NCBI GenBank assembly: GCA_036429605.1 | Contig: JAVFKD010000004.1 | Span: 3,286,001-3,350,000, forward strand | Direction: 5' to 3' | DNA length: 64,000 nt | DNA from: Cladobotryum mycophilum | Taxonomy: Eukaryota > Ascomycota > Sordariomycetes > Hypocreales > Hypocreaceae | Shown: positions 22,669-35,654 of the stretch, one piece after another | How the letters are laid out: each line of letters begins with the position of its first letter | How positions within the stretch are numbered: position 1 is the first letter of the stretch | Program-made: the position numbers and the translations under genes | The notes under the pieces: model-generated | Told to the model about the DNA's origin: nothing | What the model saw: only the letters and a program-made list of their open reading frames with translations | Database searches by the model: none

Positions 22669-24257
22669 AGATTGGCCTCCTGGCACAACAAACACAAACC
22701 AACACGAAGCAATGTCACTTGCCGCGATGAAGCAGCCACATTACCTTTTAATATTGTTTTCTCTGAGCGAGAGAGAAAGAGAGAGATAGAGAGAGGGAAA
22801 GCAGTTGGTCATAAAATAACAGCAGCTACTATGAGAAGAAGCCCCGCCTGAGGGCCATGGGAAGAAGAACCATGTTGATCTTCCGCCCGCGGAACTAATT
22901 GCTTGCTGCTGCTGTATTCATCCTACTGCAGCCCCCAAGCAAGCAAGCCCCTGGTTTGCGTTCTCGTTCATCCTATAGCGGAAATAACACGAGAAGGGGA
23001 AAGGGAGAAAAAAATTAATCAGCCGTATTGATGGAGCAAATAGAATGGCAGTTGGGATGTTGGGTTTGTGTGTGTGTGTGATGGTTGGTTGGGTGGGGTC
23101 TTCGGCCGTGAACTCGTCCGAGTTTGGCGCCGGGAACCCTTGTCATAGATTTTCGGAATTGGCGTTCCGATTCCATGAGTTGCCATGAAGATTCTTCTTT
23201 CCCTTTTTACACCTCGGAATGTAAATCATATTGTACTACATAAAAAGGGACTTGGGATGGCAAGATGGGTTTTTGTTTGGTTCAACATCTGTTCAACTTC
23301 CAAAGAGTAGAGAGACGATACAAGGTTTGATGCTGACCTATGCATGTGTCGCAAATGGCAGCGTCACAACGCAGCGTTACACTGACAGAGTAGACAAAGA
23401 TGGAAAAGAGACAAGGCTTGACACACACACATACACACACGGTGGAACAACCATTCCGCAGACGGAGGAACTTAAACTCCAACTTGCTCCCTGTCGACGC
23501 CCTTTCAGTCCCATTAAGGTTATCGGGGGACACCATCCTGCCTATCCACTGATCCACAGCGGCCGGGGCTCCGTGTCTCACTTCCTTTTCCAAGAAGAAC
23601 AGGAGTCGGCTTACGGAGGGCACACGTCCGGAAAATTGCCTACTTGGGCAGTTGGAAGGACAAGTAGTATCAAAAAACGCTTGTCTCTCTGTGTCTCTGT
23701 CTTGTGTTGTCATAAAAGCGGTCAGCCTGTACATAATCCTCGACCGTGGAAACACTTTTTTTACTATCAAGTTACTACCTGTCATTACTTGGCGAAATAA
23801 GTCAGAGATGGATGGAGGGGATGGGGGGAGGAGGAGAATCTTCTCAGCGCCATGGCTATGGAATATATGGCATAAAGGTGGGGGTCACTTCCCGTCTCTG
23901 CTGCTGCAAACTCGTATTAACGTATCAACGTGCGTCGCCTACAAAAGTGACAAAAGACTGCATGGGAGCTCTTCCAAAAAACGACAAGATTCTAGCCTTG
24001 AAAAAAGAAAAAGAAAGAAAAAGAAAAAAACATCGGGGAACGCTTCTAGGCTGTTTAGTAAGAGATAAATCTATGGGATAAACAGGCGCATGCAGAGCCT
24101 CACCATGCAACGCCCTTGACGACATGACATGAATAGCCCAAAGGAAATCAATGGAAATGCGACCTAGGGAGTTTGCCACCGCGACCGCCACCGGTGCACT
24201 GCAATTTTAGTGTCTGACGACTGGGTGGTGTTGACCTAGATATAGATGCCGTAGTCG

Positions 24258-24261
24258 TAGT

Positions 24262-24302
<41 letters not shown>
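24258..24302. repeat. GT then GA compound microsatellite
   Basis: About 13 GT units followed directly by about eight GA units. It is intergenic. Confidence 0.95.
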
Positions 24303-24439
24303 CACTATATGTTTACAGGGTAGGTCTGCCATGATGCTTGGAGGCATTGTACTTTAGCCATCCCAAGAACAAATCTTTGAACAAGAAGCATGATTTTGGA
24401 TTGTACGCACAAGATTTATCCAGAGGATACTCGCCAACC

Positions 24440-25560
24440 CAGGAATCTGGAGAGTCAGGTTATTTTCCCTTGGTAAAGTAAACTTAAATGTGATATCCTC
24501 AACTGGCACTACGACTTGGAATATCTACTTTAGAATTGACGAATATGGCAATCAACACCTTAATGCTATACTAGGTAATATGGTATTAATATATATAAAT
24601 GGATAGACTAAGCACCGTAAAATATGCCTACACCCATTAATTTTCCTTTCAAAGCTAACATTAAACATATGTCAACCTTGAAATTACTGGACTCGCCGTC
24701 GCCATATAGCATGTGATCGGTAGTCCACTCCCGAAAACACACCAACAGAAGAGCAAGATCTCGTTTTAATATCAGGGATACTAAAGATGGAACATAGTTC
24801 TATTACCTTGGAACAACAGGCTTCATCTTCATATCGCAAAGATCAAGGGTTTATCTATAAAGGGTAAGTGTAAAAGAGAAGATGATGTATAAGCTAGACT
24901 CCAGCTTCACCGAGACCAGCATCGAGTCATGAGTGAGGTGATGAGTTTATCGTAACTCCACGCGAAATATGGTGCAGGCTTGAGTTAAACCCTAAGGGAT
25001 TTGCGAAGATAACGTAAAGAGGAAGGCACTATACTAGTCGGCGTACACCAAGGTGTTCGTAGGGCAAGCAAAACCGCGCTCCTACAGCTTTACAGGCTCT
25101 TCTTACTCTTGGCTTGGTTCTTCTAGCCCAAGATCACGACTACATACATCAGGATAACTCGTTTATATAGCTTTAGTACCATTAGAAACGAAGTCTTCGC
25201 TACATTGCAAAGGCGGTCAAGTCAGCAAAAAAAGACCAATTGCCAGTGAGTAGTATTTAAAAGTACCTATGGCTAGTGATTATAGTAGTGTTCGAGGTCG
25301 TCGTCCAATTAAAGAGGCAAACCCGAAAGCTATACCTTTTCTTCTTCTTCGGTTTCACCTTTGCGGCTTTGCTTGATAATTTGATGAGGGCGGGAAAACG
25401 ACGAGAAACGAATGACTCCATTCTTGAACTCATCTCGATGATAATATTTGGTATTTGGAGAAAGCTTTAGAAGATATATACACTTACTCAGTCTTATCGA
25501 ACCGAACTCATAACGCACTCAAATTCCTCCAATAAGTATTTGGGTCTTCAAAGAACGCCC
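24440..25560. other. AT-rich block, possible degraded repeat
   Basis: This 1.1 kb block is visibly more AT-rich than the surrounding DNA, with many TA dinucleotides and no intact ORF. Such blocks in filamentous ascomycetes are often transposon copies degraded by repeat-induced point mutation (family knowledge). I could not identify terminal repeats or a transposase or polymerase domain, so this is only a suggestion. Confidence 0.25.
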
Positions 25561-25825
25561 CCAAGATGAACAGCGTCGGTAACCAAGAAGTAGGACACAT
25601 TGTTCTTCTTACCGCGGTCCGTTTGGTCTTAACGATTACATCATGGACATCGTCAGTATATTCTCACATACTCAATATAGTTACTATTGAGGCGACAAAT
25701 GGCACACGTGTGGTTCTAGTTCCCATATTTAGGGCTGGGTGGCCATCCACAGATGCGACACAGCAGGTTGCCTTTGGGCGAGTGGACGCTATCTCCCAAG
25801 ATGAAAACATCCCCATAAAAGATCA

Positions 25826-25826
<1 letters not shown>

Positions 25827-25864
<38 letters not shown>
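25827..25864. repeat. CA microsatellite followed by TA
   Basis: About 16 CA units followed by ATATATA. It is intergenic. Confidence 0.93.
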
Positions 25865-25866
<2 letters not shown>

Positions 25867-27849
25867 GTTGAGAATTGAGAATTTGCTGGATTCAAGGAAC
25901 CAGGCTCAGCAACTATTTGGCTATTTTTAGGTTACCATACTCTCTGATAACATGAAAAGTCTTCTACCATGGGCATTGCCCATGGTTGAGTCAAAGGCCA
26001 CTGTGCAAAGCTAGAGTCGACTAGAACTATAATATAAATGAAACAAAGGCGAACCCTGCTATATGTCTCTCTATCAAGAAGACAGCAGAAATGGGAACCA
26101 GCCTACAACACGTGGAATCCCCCCGCCACAGCAGATGATGACTGAGGCGCGATCCCAGGAGGGCCATGCTTCCAAGACGATGCATCGATAACTTTTGCCA
26201 GGACCCATCGGTTCCATTTATGCATGCAGCATGTACACGTAGGATGACTCCCTCAATTACCACATCCCTGTCCACCCCATCACTCACTATTGGAAAGACC
26301 CTTGACAAATAAGGGCTCAAGGGCATGATCAAATTGACATGTGATATCATGCCATGGCTGTGCCCAGCATGCAAAATGCCAAAACCTGCATCCCAGCACC
26401 AAGTGCTGTTTAAACAGGACCGAAGAAACAAACCTGTATTGACGGTTCATCTCGTAAGTAACAAAAAAACGGTTTTCGGTTATACTTCATTTCACAGGCC
26501 TTGGTTTTGATGGTGTAATAATGCTTGGTGATGTGACAGGAAGCACAGGGTCACCTGTCTGGGGGGCCATACTGCCAGTTGTTTGCAAGGCCATGTATGA
26601 AAGACGTTTCAGGACGATATGGTAATTCTATAGACTAACTAGGGGGGGGGTTCAGGGATGGATCAAAAGCTCCGAAATTGCACGGCATGCTATAAATATT
26701 CCCATCACTCCATCATATTAATTACAACATCGCCATGTTCCATCACTATCCGCAAGGGACACGTTTGAGTTCCGTCACTGGCTGACAAAAAAATGTCTTC
26801 TCAAGCTCACCAGCGCTCATCCTTGTCTGCAGGAATTACTCAACATGTCCTGACCTTGTAGACGAATGCGGGAGTCTTTTAGGGCTTGATGTAAAAACGT
26901 AAAGGAACTTTGAACAGCACAAAGGTTAGGGAAACGAGGGGCAAAGGGAGACATCTCATCACCCCAGGCGTCGACATGTTTCTTGAATACATGTTCCGGT
27001 TAGCCGTTTATCGCGCTCGCTCTGCATACCACTTCTCGTGCTTGCATATCCCGAACGCTTTGGCTCAATTACCCGACTAGGGTCTCGGAGGGCTGTGCAC
27101 ACCACTGATGCTACTACACAGGTAGCTGAAGGATGGTGTATCTAAACGGTGCCGCGTGGTAGGCCAGGCCTGCATGAACGTTCAATCGTTAGGGAGGAGT
27201 GGTATCCCACCCACAAACAGCCAGCTCGGTCAAGCTTCTCAGAAGTCAATAAGTCAACAGGTGTCAGGCCAACGTCACAACTCAATAGTCTGCTGTTGAA
27301 TGTGATGGGTAAATCTCGTGATTACACTAGGTATCCATTGGGGGTTTTGTGGACTAAATGGGCCGATAAACGAAGCACCGGCGTTTCTGTTGAGTGGCCA
27401 ATGTTCGAAGCCTCACTCGAGATACAGCTAATAGCATGGTAGAATGTATCCGATCAGGTTTTATTGGCGGCTGTAGCCGAAGCACGGAGTGCGCGAGGGA
27501 GAAATGTCAAGCTGATAGTTATTATGTGTGCCATGTGCACGTGGAGGCTACGATGAAGCAATGACTCGAGTCATTCGATTTCCCTTGGCCGAGGAGATGC
27601 TCGTCACGATCCAACTTGGGAGCCATGTTTGGCGATGAATCTTTACAACGTCGAGATCTATGTGGCTTCAAAGCTGAGAAAGCATCACAGCATTTGGGGC
27701 ATCGATCATCACCGCGCAGCTTATATACCAGCTAACGGCACCTGTGCTGCTGAAGGATGAGTGCGTAAGCCTTGACAATATCTTGGAAGATGGAAGCGCC
27801 ACCGGAGCGGGGAGGAATCTAGAGTTGAGAAAAGGCCCTCTTCAGGTGG

Positions 27850-27885
27850 TATGTGTATGTATGTATGTGTGTATGTATGTATGTA
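27850..27885. repeat. TATG/TGTA tetranucleotide tract
   Basis: A run of TATG units with TGTG interruptions in intergenic DNA. Confidence 0.85.
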
Positions 27886-30295
27886 GAGCGGAAGGCCGAC
27901 CGAAGCGGGCCGAGAACTGGGCTCAACCTACTTGGCTGCTAACGCACGTTTTTAGTAAGGGATGGATGCGCACGACATTCAAACCTGCATTGGAAAGGCC
28001 AGCCGCCGAACCCCGAGAAAGGTGGAGGGCGAGGGCACACGAGGGTAAGGCAATTGAGTCGTGAACCAAGCCACATGTCTGCCATGTCCCGGCCGCTTAG
28101 GGCCTAGACGAGTCCATCATGGGCAAAAAGTCTAGGCGGCGACGATCAATGGAGTTGAAACGAAAGGACGCGGTTGATGTCCGGGTCCAAGAGCGGAAAA
28201 CAAGAGTGTCGATCCGGCGATCGCTGTGTGGCTTTGGTCAAGTCAAATTTGCCCCCCCCCCCAGACAGGGGGAGAACAAGAAAAGAGGTCGCTGAGCCAC
28301 AATTTGCCACTCATCCCGCGGTATTAGGCTCTCTAGGCGTAGGGAGACAGCACGAGCACACACACGCAGTGACTTGGCAAACAGCCCAACTAAACCCTTG
28401 AAGGATGAGAACAGTCAGACTTTGGTGTTTTGTTTTGTTTTGTTTTTTTTTCGTGACATTCGGCTTTCTGACTAGCCCGAGAAGCAATACGACGGTCAGG
28501 GATCGGGAATGGTTGAAACTGGAGGGTCCTTTTTTCTCCTTAATCAATCCAAGGCTTGCGTTCCTGTCTCTCGATGCCGGATTGGACGACCGTACAGGAC
28601 CCTGAGAATAAGGTAAGCAAATATCGGCTCATTTTGAGTTTTGAGATCCCTACTCTACTTCACCAGTGGGACGTCAAGCCCTCCCCGGGGCCCCTCAATG
28701 CTGTTGCTGTAGCTGAGTCTTTAGTATTACTTACTTACCTACTTACCTATGCTCTGTATGGGGCTTGGTTGACGTCCGGCTCAGGTAATTGAATTAAGCC
28801 CTACGACTGCCTTCAGACATCAACGGCTGTTTGGCTAGCCGGTTGCGGAATATCCATGATACGTACCCTCCCAACCCTCTCCATGAATTCGACGAAAACA
28901 TCATCATGGCAACAACCACCTTCTCATCAAACGGAATCGTCGTCCGTGCAATTTTGATTGGCGACTGAGGTGATCATCAGTGGGCAAATCGTCTCCCAGC
29001 ACTGGGCTAAACTCACACTTACAGTAGCGCTGTGAAGGACCATGCAGGGTCGCGTGGGCACAGCCACACGGCATGCGACGGGGCCTTCCGTTAGGCGAGA
29101 CACTTGGAGATACAGGTACCCCATACATTACTTGGGTATCCTTTCGGAGAACGGCACACACCATCTGATACAAGTGCTTGTAGGTCAAGCTGTTGGGCAT
29201 GGTCGTCTGTGCCTGTATCTGTTGGCTTGTTGCTCGTAATTACAATAAAAGAAGAAGGGGCAAAAAAAGGGGGGGGGAAGAAAGTGATCGATCCTTCATA
29301 TCGGCAACATCCAAATAGTCACAGAGCTTTGGCCACGGGGTACCTAGTAAAGCATTGAATGAAATCTTCAACCTCACAGATTGAGGACTTGGGACCTACA
29401 ATAGGAGTAGCCTCGGCCGCGAGCGAAATACGGACATGGATATATGGGCAGGGGATGACCCGAAAGCATGTGCTTGTCTTTCTTTTCTTTTTCTTTTTTC
29501 TTTCTTTTTTTTCGCGTGCGGACAAGACTAGACATGTCCATTTTTAGGGCAATTGGGGTAGCAGTAGTAGGGGAAGATGGATGGAGAGTACTGAAGACGA
29601 AGCCACGCGGAGGTATAACCATGTAGATGATGGTGGCGATGATGGACCATACCATCGTATCAGTAAGAGGCAAAGTAAAATAAAAGGTGAAGGAAATTTG
29701 CTCATACAAATATATCTACCAGTGTTCATCACTCTGCCTTGGGAGTACCTAGTAATAGTATACCGCCAGATACTCTCTCACGGGAAAGATCTATTCCATC
29801 TCCGTCCATCCATATTCTGGAGCACGGTTTCCGAATTAAGGCAGATGGACTCAGATATTGGACGGGAAAACGGGGCTGCTAGGTACTTGTGTCTGTAAGT
29901 CCATATAGGTTAGGACTAACCTTTGATGGACATTCGCTCTCGGTAAGCCACATTTGGGTCCTGTAATTGCACTTGATGAGACAATTGAACCAAGACAGTA
30001 CGTTGGCAGCGAATGTGAGGGAAGACGGATGTTGACGAAGGGATTACGACCAAAGTACTGTTTACTACAAGTACTATACCTAGAAGGCGTAGGTAACAAA
30101 TTATCACAAAGTACTCCGTACATACTACGGAGAGCTGTTTAAATTGAAAGAGCTCCCGCTAGGTGGCGTGTGGAAAGGGCCACGAACGAGAGGGGTGTTG
30201 CCATAAAGAGCTTGGGACGGTTGGGGTCCTTCGTTCTTCAGCCCAAATGTCGCGCACTAACAATTAATTTGGAGCTTCTCTTCCCTACCCGTGGA

Positions 30296-30325
30296 GGAGG
30301 AGGAGGAAGAAGAAGAAGAAGAGGG
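30296..30325. repeat. GGA/AGA trinucleotide tract
   Basis: GGAGGAGGA runs into AGAAGAAGA, purine-only on the plus strand. It is intergenic. Confidence 0.85.
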
Positions 30326-31424
30326 GAGGCCTCTGTTGTCTTCCCATCTTCTCCAACTTTTTATTCTCCTTTGCTCGACTGCAGGGGAAGAAAAGAAAAA
30401 AAAACGCCGTAAGACGCCATAAATACCAGCATCCAGCAGCCACATTTTTTTTCTAAATAACACAAGCTGCAGGCAAACCAGCCGCTGCAGCCTGTCTGGA
30501 CGGAAAACATTCGCAGCAGCATGAACGGAAAGACAACGAATCTAATGGGACTGACAGAGACCCCGCTCACCGTATATATATACAGGAGTCGGTGCTCAAG
30601 GACTGTCGATGCCACACATGAAAGCCGATGCTGTTGGGGTCTGCCTCCTCCCCCTGGTCCGATAACCATCATATCCATATCCATAACCGCAATCCACTTC
30701 ATTTGTGTGTGTGTGTGTGTGTGCAATGTGCACATCCATCTCATGGTCGGCCGGCCTTTTATGGAGAGATTTAGTGTGCATACGCATGTCCACCTCTTGA
30801 GGTACTTGTTGTAGCTTGTGTCTACGTTTGGGGTCGTCTCCCAGCGACAGATGGCATCATATTCAACTATTCATCAACAATGTGACGTGCATGCTTCCAA
30901 CAAACTGGTCGTTAGTGTGTCTACACGCAGGAACACCCATGTTTACCTACTTTGTAGGCACGTTGGATGAATGCTTTATCGGTGGATCTTCACGTTGCGA
31001 CGAGAGCGCATATCTGGTGACTTGAGATGCATATTCTTCGTTTCGGTGTGCGTACAAATTGGAGGAGAGTAGGAATCCATACTGAATGAGACCTTTCTTG
31101 TCACACTTGCTCATGCTCCTCTATTATGCAGACATGGGCGCAATGGCCACATTGTGTCTGTTGCTGACTTTTCACCTGCATGCATGGATGCATATGAGGC
31201 ATGTAGTACTTACACAAATACATGCCTAGCAGGGAGTTCTAGTAGTTGCATAGATAGATATACGACGACCTCGTACTTGTTGAATGCAGACCTGAGCGAT
31301 GCGACTTTGAACACGAAAGTATATCATCATTTCTTCAAATACCTTATACTGTGTTTGTTTGTTTATTTATTTATTTACTTATTGCCCACATTACCAAGTC
31401 AAGTGCCCGTAGAAAAGGAATTGG

Positions 31425-31468
31425 GGGAGAAGGCGGGGGGGGGGGAAGGAGGGGAGGGGGAAGGGATG
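31425..31468. repeat. G-rich block with runs of G5, G10, G4 and G5
   Basis: Several separated guanine runs within about 45 bases satisfy the usual G-quadruplex pattern on the plus strand. The exact lengths of the runs are doubtful given the homopolymer problems elsewhere in the window. Confidence 0.7.
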
Positions 31469-32608
31469 GAAAGAGCGGCATCAGAAATGTGCGCGCGTGG
31501 GTTATTGCGTTCCCAACCGAGAAAGAAAGAGAGAAAGAGAGAGGGAGTGGAAGAAGGAGAGAGACGGAGAGAGAGGGAAAGAAAGAGATTCCAATAGACG
31601 GGAGCCCACATACCGCTGGCCGGGCTTTTTCCCCTCTGACTCTCTCTCCCTCTCCCATGCGCCCAGAGAGTGAGAGCGTGAGAGCGTGAGAGTGACAGAA
31701 AAGGCTGCTCCCCTAGCTACTGCAGCAACATGCAAATGCACGCAGAAGCCAAGCCATCTCTTCTTCAGAAAGAAACAGCGGGACCTCTGCGCGGGGTGTG
31801 TGTCGATTCACAGCAGACCTTCCGATCGCTGGTCGCATCGACCCCCGACTAAAACAGAGACACGCCCCCTTCAAGGCTTTTCCAGTGGGACCCCCAAGAC
31901 AAGCCCAAGACATCCCAGAACACACGCCCACACCACCCACTCACTCATTCACTTACTCACTCACACTCACACTCACCCACTCACTTCACTCGAAAAGCAC
32001 GGAGCCACAAGGACAGGGAACAGGGTGTCGACATGCCCTTGAGGCCCTTGAAAGCCTCTCCCATCCACCACCCACCCACCACTGCACTTGCACTTGCACT
32101 TGCACTGAAGCTCAGAGCCACAGATGCTTGAAGTCTCCACGGCCTAGACGGTCTCGAACATTTGATATGCACCTCCCTAAAATAAAAAGTGACCCAGATC
32201 GGATACTTGGCCCCGCAGTCAGTCAAAAAAACCAAACCACTGCAGGCAAGGTACCCTTGTACTCTGGTACCTCCTGTCGTCAATAATATACATACATGCG
32301 CCAGCTTTTCTTTCCATCACCAAGCGCCCGCGCCTTGAGCATCCTTTTCTTTCGAACCTCTCTTCTCTCTTACATGGACCGAATCTTGCGAATTCTCCCC
32401 TTTTGGACCAGTTATTCTACTGCTCCCTCGTCTCTACTCACTGCGCGACTGACCCGTCTAATTCCAAACCTTTCATCTGCTCTCTCCTCTTCTCTCCGTC
32501 TCGAATGGCGCTTGTTTGAGTCTTGATCACTCAGTCAGCCACTCTGACTCTTTTTTTCCTCGCTTACATGTGTGCGTATGCTATAACGACGACCGAGATC
32601 GCACATAC

Positions 32609-32692
32609 AGCATCCAGCATCCAGCATCCAGCATCCAGCATCCAGCATCCAGCATCCAACATCCAACATCCAACATCCAACATCCAACATCC
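32609..32692. repeat. Heptanucleotide minisatellite: 7 x AGCATCC then 5 x AACATCC
   Basis: Twelve perfect 7-base units in two pure blocks that differ by one base (G or A at position 2), followed by one decayed unit. It lies about 245 bases upstream of the CP2 gene ATG, probably in its promoter or leader. The spacerless, short-unit structure rules out a CRISPR array. Confidence 0.95.
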
Positions 32693-32936
32693 AACAGCCA
32701 TTCGCTCTCCCCTCGCCATCGAGAACAATAGTGTTTCATATTGATCTATGAGGCAGGCATACGTACACGGATTGCCTGCTTCTTACTCGACTGCTTGTGT
32801 ACCGCAACGATAGAATACAAACAAACACACATACGCACGGGCTGTTGAGGCTCCCTCCAGCTTCTTCATCGTCGGTGGCATCTTGCGTCGTTGACTCTGT
32901 CAATTCTCTACTACGACACTCCAAATCACCTCAAAC

Positions 32937-35654
32937 ATGTTTCGCTCAAGGTAACATCCATTTCTACCGTTATCACATCCAGCATGCGAAGCACATGGCC
33001 CCTCTTGCCGTTCGATGCGCAAGTTGGGTTGCGCATTTTGTTGTCCTACAAGTCACCTGCCAGACAAACGACCTCTTTGCTTTCCCTCCCTCCACTGTGC
33101 CACTCTTGTCTCTCCCATGACTGGTTTTGCTGACACTAGATACCAACTGCAGAACGAGCGCGCAGAAACCGGCGGATGACTTGTTGGCCGACTTCAGGCA
33201 ACAGTTCCCAGAGGTCTCTACCGTCAGTACAGAGCCTACGACCACGGCCATTTCCCAAACCACAGCAACTACCGAGAACCCCATCCTTGCTGCGGTAAAT
33301 CAAGAGAGGTATGCTTTGTCTTTTAATCCCACATTCCTTAGTAACTGCACGCCGGTTGTGAGCCCAATTCCGAATAGCAGCCTGCGCGCCCCTTGGGATT
33401 CTCATCTTCGACGACACACTGCCAATTCTCTGTTCTCTTCAGTATGCGGTATTGACTTAGGCTATCACAGAATTCACCACGCCGGCGCTGAAGCTTTCAG
33501 AGATCTGGATCCAACACCTCGGGCCACTAATGATCCCTGGCGATTTACCCCATCACTTCTCGATCCCAGTGCCTTCAGTTTCAACGGTTTTACACCAAAT
33601 GCCGCCCAAACCTACTACCCCCTACCCCAGGCCCGGGTGGGGTAGGCGCCATGCTTCCACCTCCCGGACTTCAAACTCCTGGCTTGACTATGACGACCGG
33701 CTTAGAATCTCCAATGTCGGTACCCACGACAGCTGATGCGATACAGCCTAGCATTGAAATTCCCGAGTTGGTGGGCTTTCGAGCCTTGGAGCCCCATCAG
33801 ATGCACCATTTTAATCCTTTTGTTCACGCACCGCCCCCAGTTCCACCACCCACAGTACCCTTCGTTCCATCCAACTTTGTTCATCACGATACCGGTTATG
33901 AGACCATGGAACAGGATGGCTCTCCAATGGAATCGGACCCATCAGAGGAACGGATACCGGCTATTGCGTCTACGCTACATACACAACAGGCTACGGGGGT
34001 TCAGATTAACCGCCCTCTTCCACCCGCAGCCGAGAAGTTTCGATTTCACTCTACATTGAATGCGCCTACAGCAATGGTTAGGCATTCCGACGAAATTCCC
34101 GTTACATATTTGAATAAGGGGCAAGCATATTCACTATCAATTGTTGACACCAATGGATCAGCCCCTATCATCCCTGGTACTCGGTATCGCACATTTGTCC
34201 GCATTTCGTTTGAAGACGAGCAGCAAAAACAGAAGCCCAGCATGTGTTGGAGCTTGTGGAAAGAAGGGCGGGGGATAAATGAGGCACACCAAAGGGGAGG
34301 AAAGCTACAGGCTGTAGAGTATGTTGAGGCAGGTCAACCTCCCGAAGGAGACGATAAACGCACGCGAGTAGAGCTCGAGTCGTCGTCTTTTGACGGGTTT
34401 TCTGTATTGTGGACCCCTGGCATCAATGGCGCCACTGAAGTGAGCGTGAGCGTCAGGTTCAATTTTCTCTCAACCGATTTTAGCCACTCCAAGGGCGTCA
34501 AGGGAATTCCCGTCAGGCTTTGCGCCAAAACTAATCTTCTACCTTCAGATTCGGCGCGGCCTAGTAGCGATTCGACCCCCGAAGTGTGCTTCTGCAAAGT
34601 CAAACTTTTCAGAGACCATGGCGCTGAGCGCAAGTTGTCTAACGACGTCGCACATGTCAAAAAATCGATTGACAAAGTGAAGCAGCAAATCGCGCAAGCA
34701 GAAAATGGACATAAGGACTTCAAACGAAAGAGACTTGGCGGCATTACCAAAGTTGTAGATGCTCAACGAATTGCGAAGACACAAAAACACAAAAGAACAT
34801 GGTCAATGTCATCTGCAAGCTCAGCAGGTGGTGGCCCTCGCATGTCACTAGAAGAGGACCTGCACTTCAAATTACAGTCCTTGCAAGACATGTTCACAAG
34901 CACAAGGCCTGTTAGTGTGCTATATCTTCGGGGCGAAGAGCAAGACGACCCCGATTTGTTTCCTGTCGCTTTGAGAGACTCGCTCTCAACTCAAGATTTT
35001 CTGCGGGAAGGACCCAACTGGCAAGCCCGAAGTACTCATAGCTCTGTCACAGGCTCTCTGGTATCTCCGTCCCCCAGTTCCCTATCACTGGCATCTCAGG
35101 CGTCTGCCGTCGGCTCAAACGCGCATTGGCAAAATCTCGACCCCGCCGGCCAGGGAGACGCACAGCGTAGGAAGCTTGACCAACCCACGACGATTAATAA
35201 GACCGAGGATGATGGCACTTTGAGTGGTTGGATCGAAGCCCTTGGCGTTGATCCATCTTACCGACCACCTCCTGAGCGATCACCAAAGCCGGTGGCTTGC
35301 TTTTATATCATTAACCATGGGAAGGCAGAGCCAGGGAAGCGAGAATATCACAAGGCAGTCTACCTCTCAAAACGCACGCTGGCGGATTTAAATGAACGAA
35401 TTGCAGCCAAATGGGGACTGGAAACATCCAACATCTCGCGGACGATTCGCGCAACCAAAAGTGGTATTGAAGTTGAGGTAGACGACGACATGGTCCAAGA
35501 GCTGAAGGAGGGTCAAGATATGGAATTACAGGTTGAAGAACTTGTAGAGCAAGCCGAGACGAAACAGGAATGGGACATGGTAGTAGACGGGGCCGATGAT
35601 AAGGACGACGCAGCATCACCAACCACCAGTCTCGTTTTTCGACTGATATTCTGA
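32937..35654 (+). CDS. CP2/grainyhead-like (LSF family) transcription factor
   Basis: Nuclear sequence-specific DNA-binding protein; the fungal grainyhead-like factor of Neurospora (csp-2) acts in conidial separation and cell-wall remodelling (family knowledge). Exon 1 is tiny, 32937-32950 (MFRSR start), and exon 2 is 33153-33308. The main exon starts at about 33378, although acceptors at 33352 or 33471 also keep frame, and runs to 35654. The CP2 domain spans roughly 34030-34620: EKFRFHSTLNAPTAMVRHSDEIPVTYLNKGQ, then TRYRTFVRISFEDEQQ, SMCWSLWKEGR, and KGIPVRLCAKTNL. A basic region and a C-terminal ubiquitin-like segment follow. The N-terminal part joins the rest only if the C5 run at 33618-33622 is C6, reading QTYYPPTPGPGGVGAM. 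The family call is secure; intron 2 is not. Confidence 0.88.

Larger units (their letters stand above)
22669..32936. other. 10.3 kb gene-free divergent region between the MFS and CP2 genes
   Basis: By far the largest gap here. I found no ORF with recognisable domains or convincing codon structure; those present are short, often start without ATG, and overlap on both strands. Sub-blocks: promoter of the MFS gene with a GAGA tract (22760-22800); GT-GA repeat (24258-24302); an AT-rich degraded block (about 24440-25560); CA repeat (25827-25858); TATG repeat (27850-27885); C10 (28252-28261); GT tract (30704-30722); G-rich block (31425-31468); GA-rich tract (31515-31590); CACT repeats (31940-31990); GCACTT repeat (32084-32106); and a heptamer minisatellite (32609-32692). 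The rightmost kilobase is probably the leader of the CP2 gene. Confidence 0.55.

Noticed and set aside
23231..23800. 189-codon plus-strand ORF
   Set aside because: Overlaps an equally long minus-strand ORF, has mixed low-complexity sequence and no domain or leader.
26027..26431. 134-codon minus-strand ORF
   Set aside because: Starts at a TTG, with no recognisable domain and no splice or promoter support.
28904..29200. 98-codon Cys-containing minus-strand ORF
   Set aside because: Considered as a small secreted protein, but it has no signal peptide-like start and no ATG context support.
32609..32692. CRISPR-like array
   Set aside because: Units are seven bases with no spacers, in a fungal context; it is a minisatellite.
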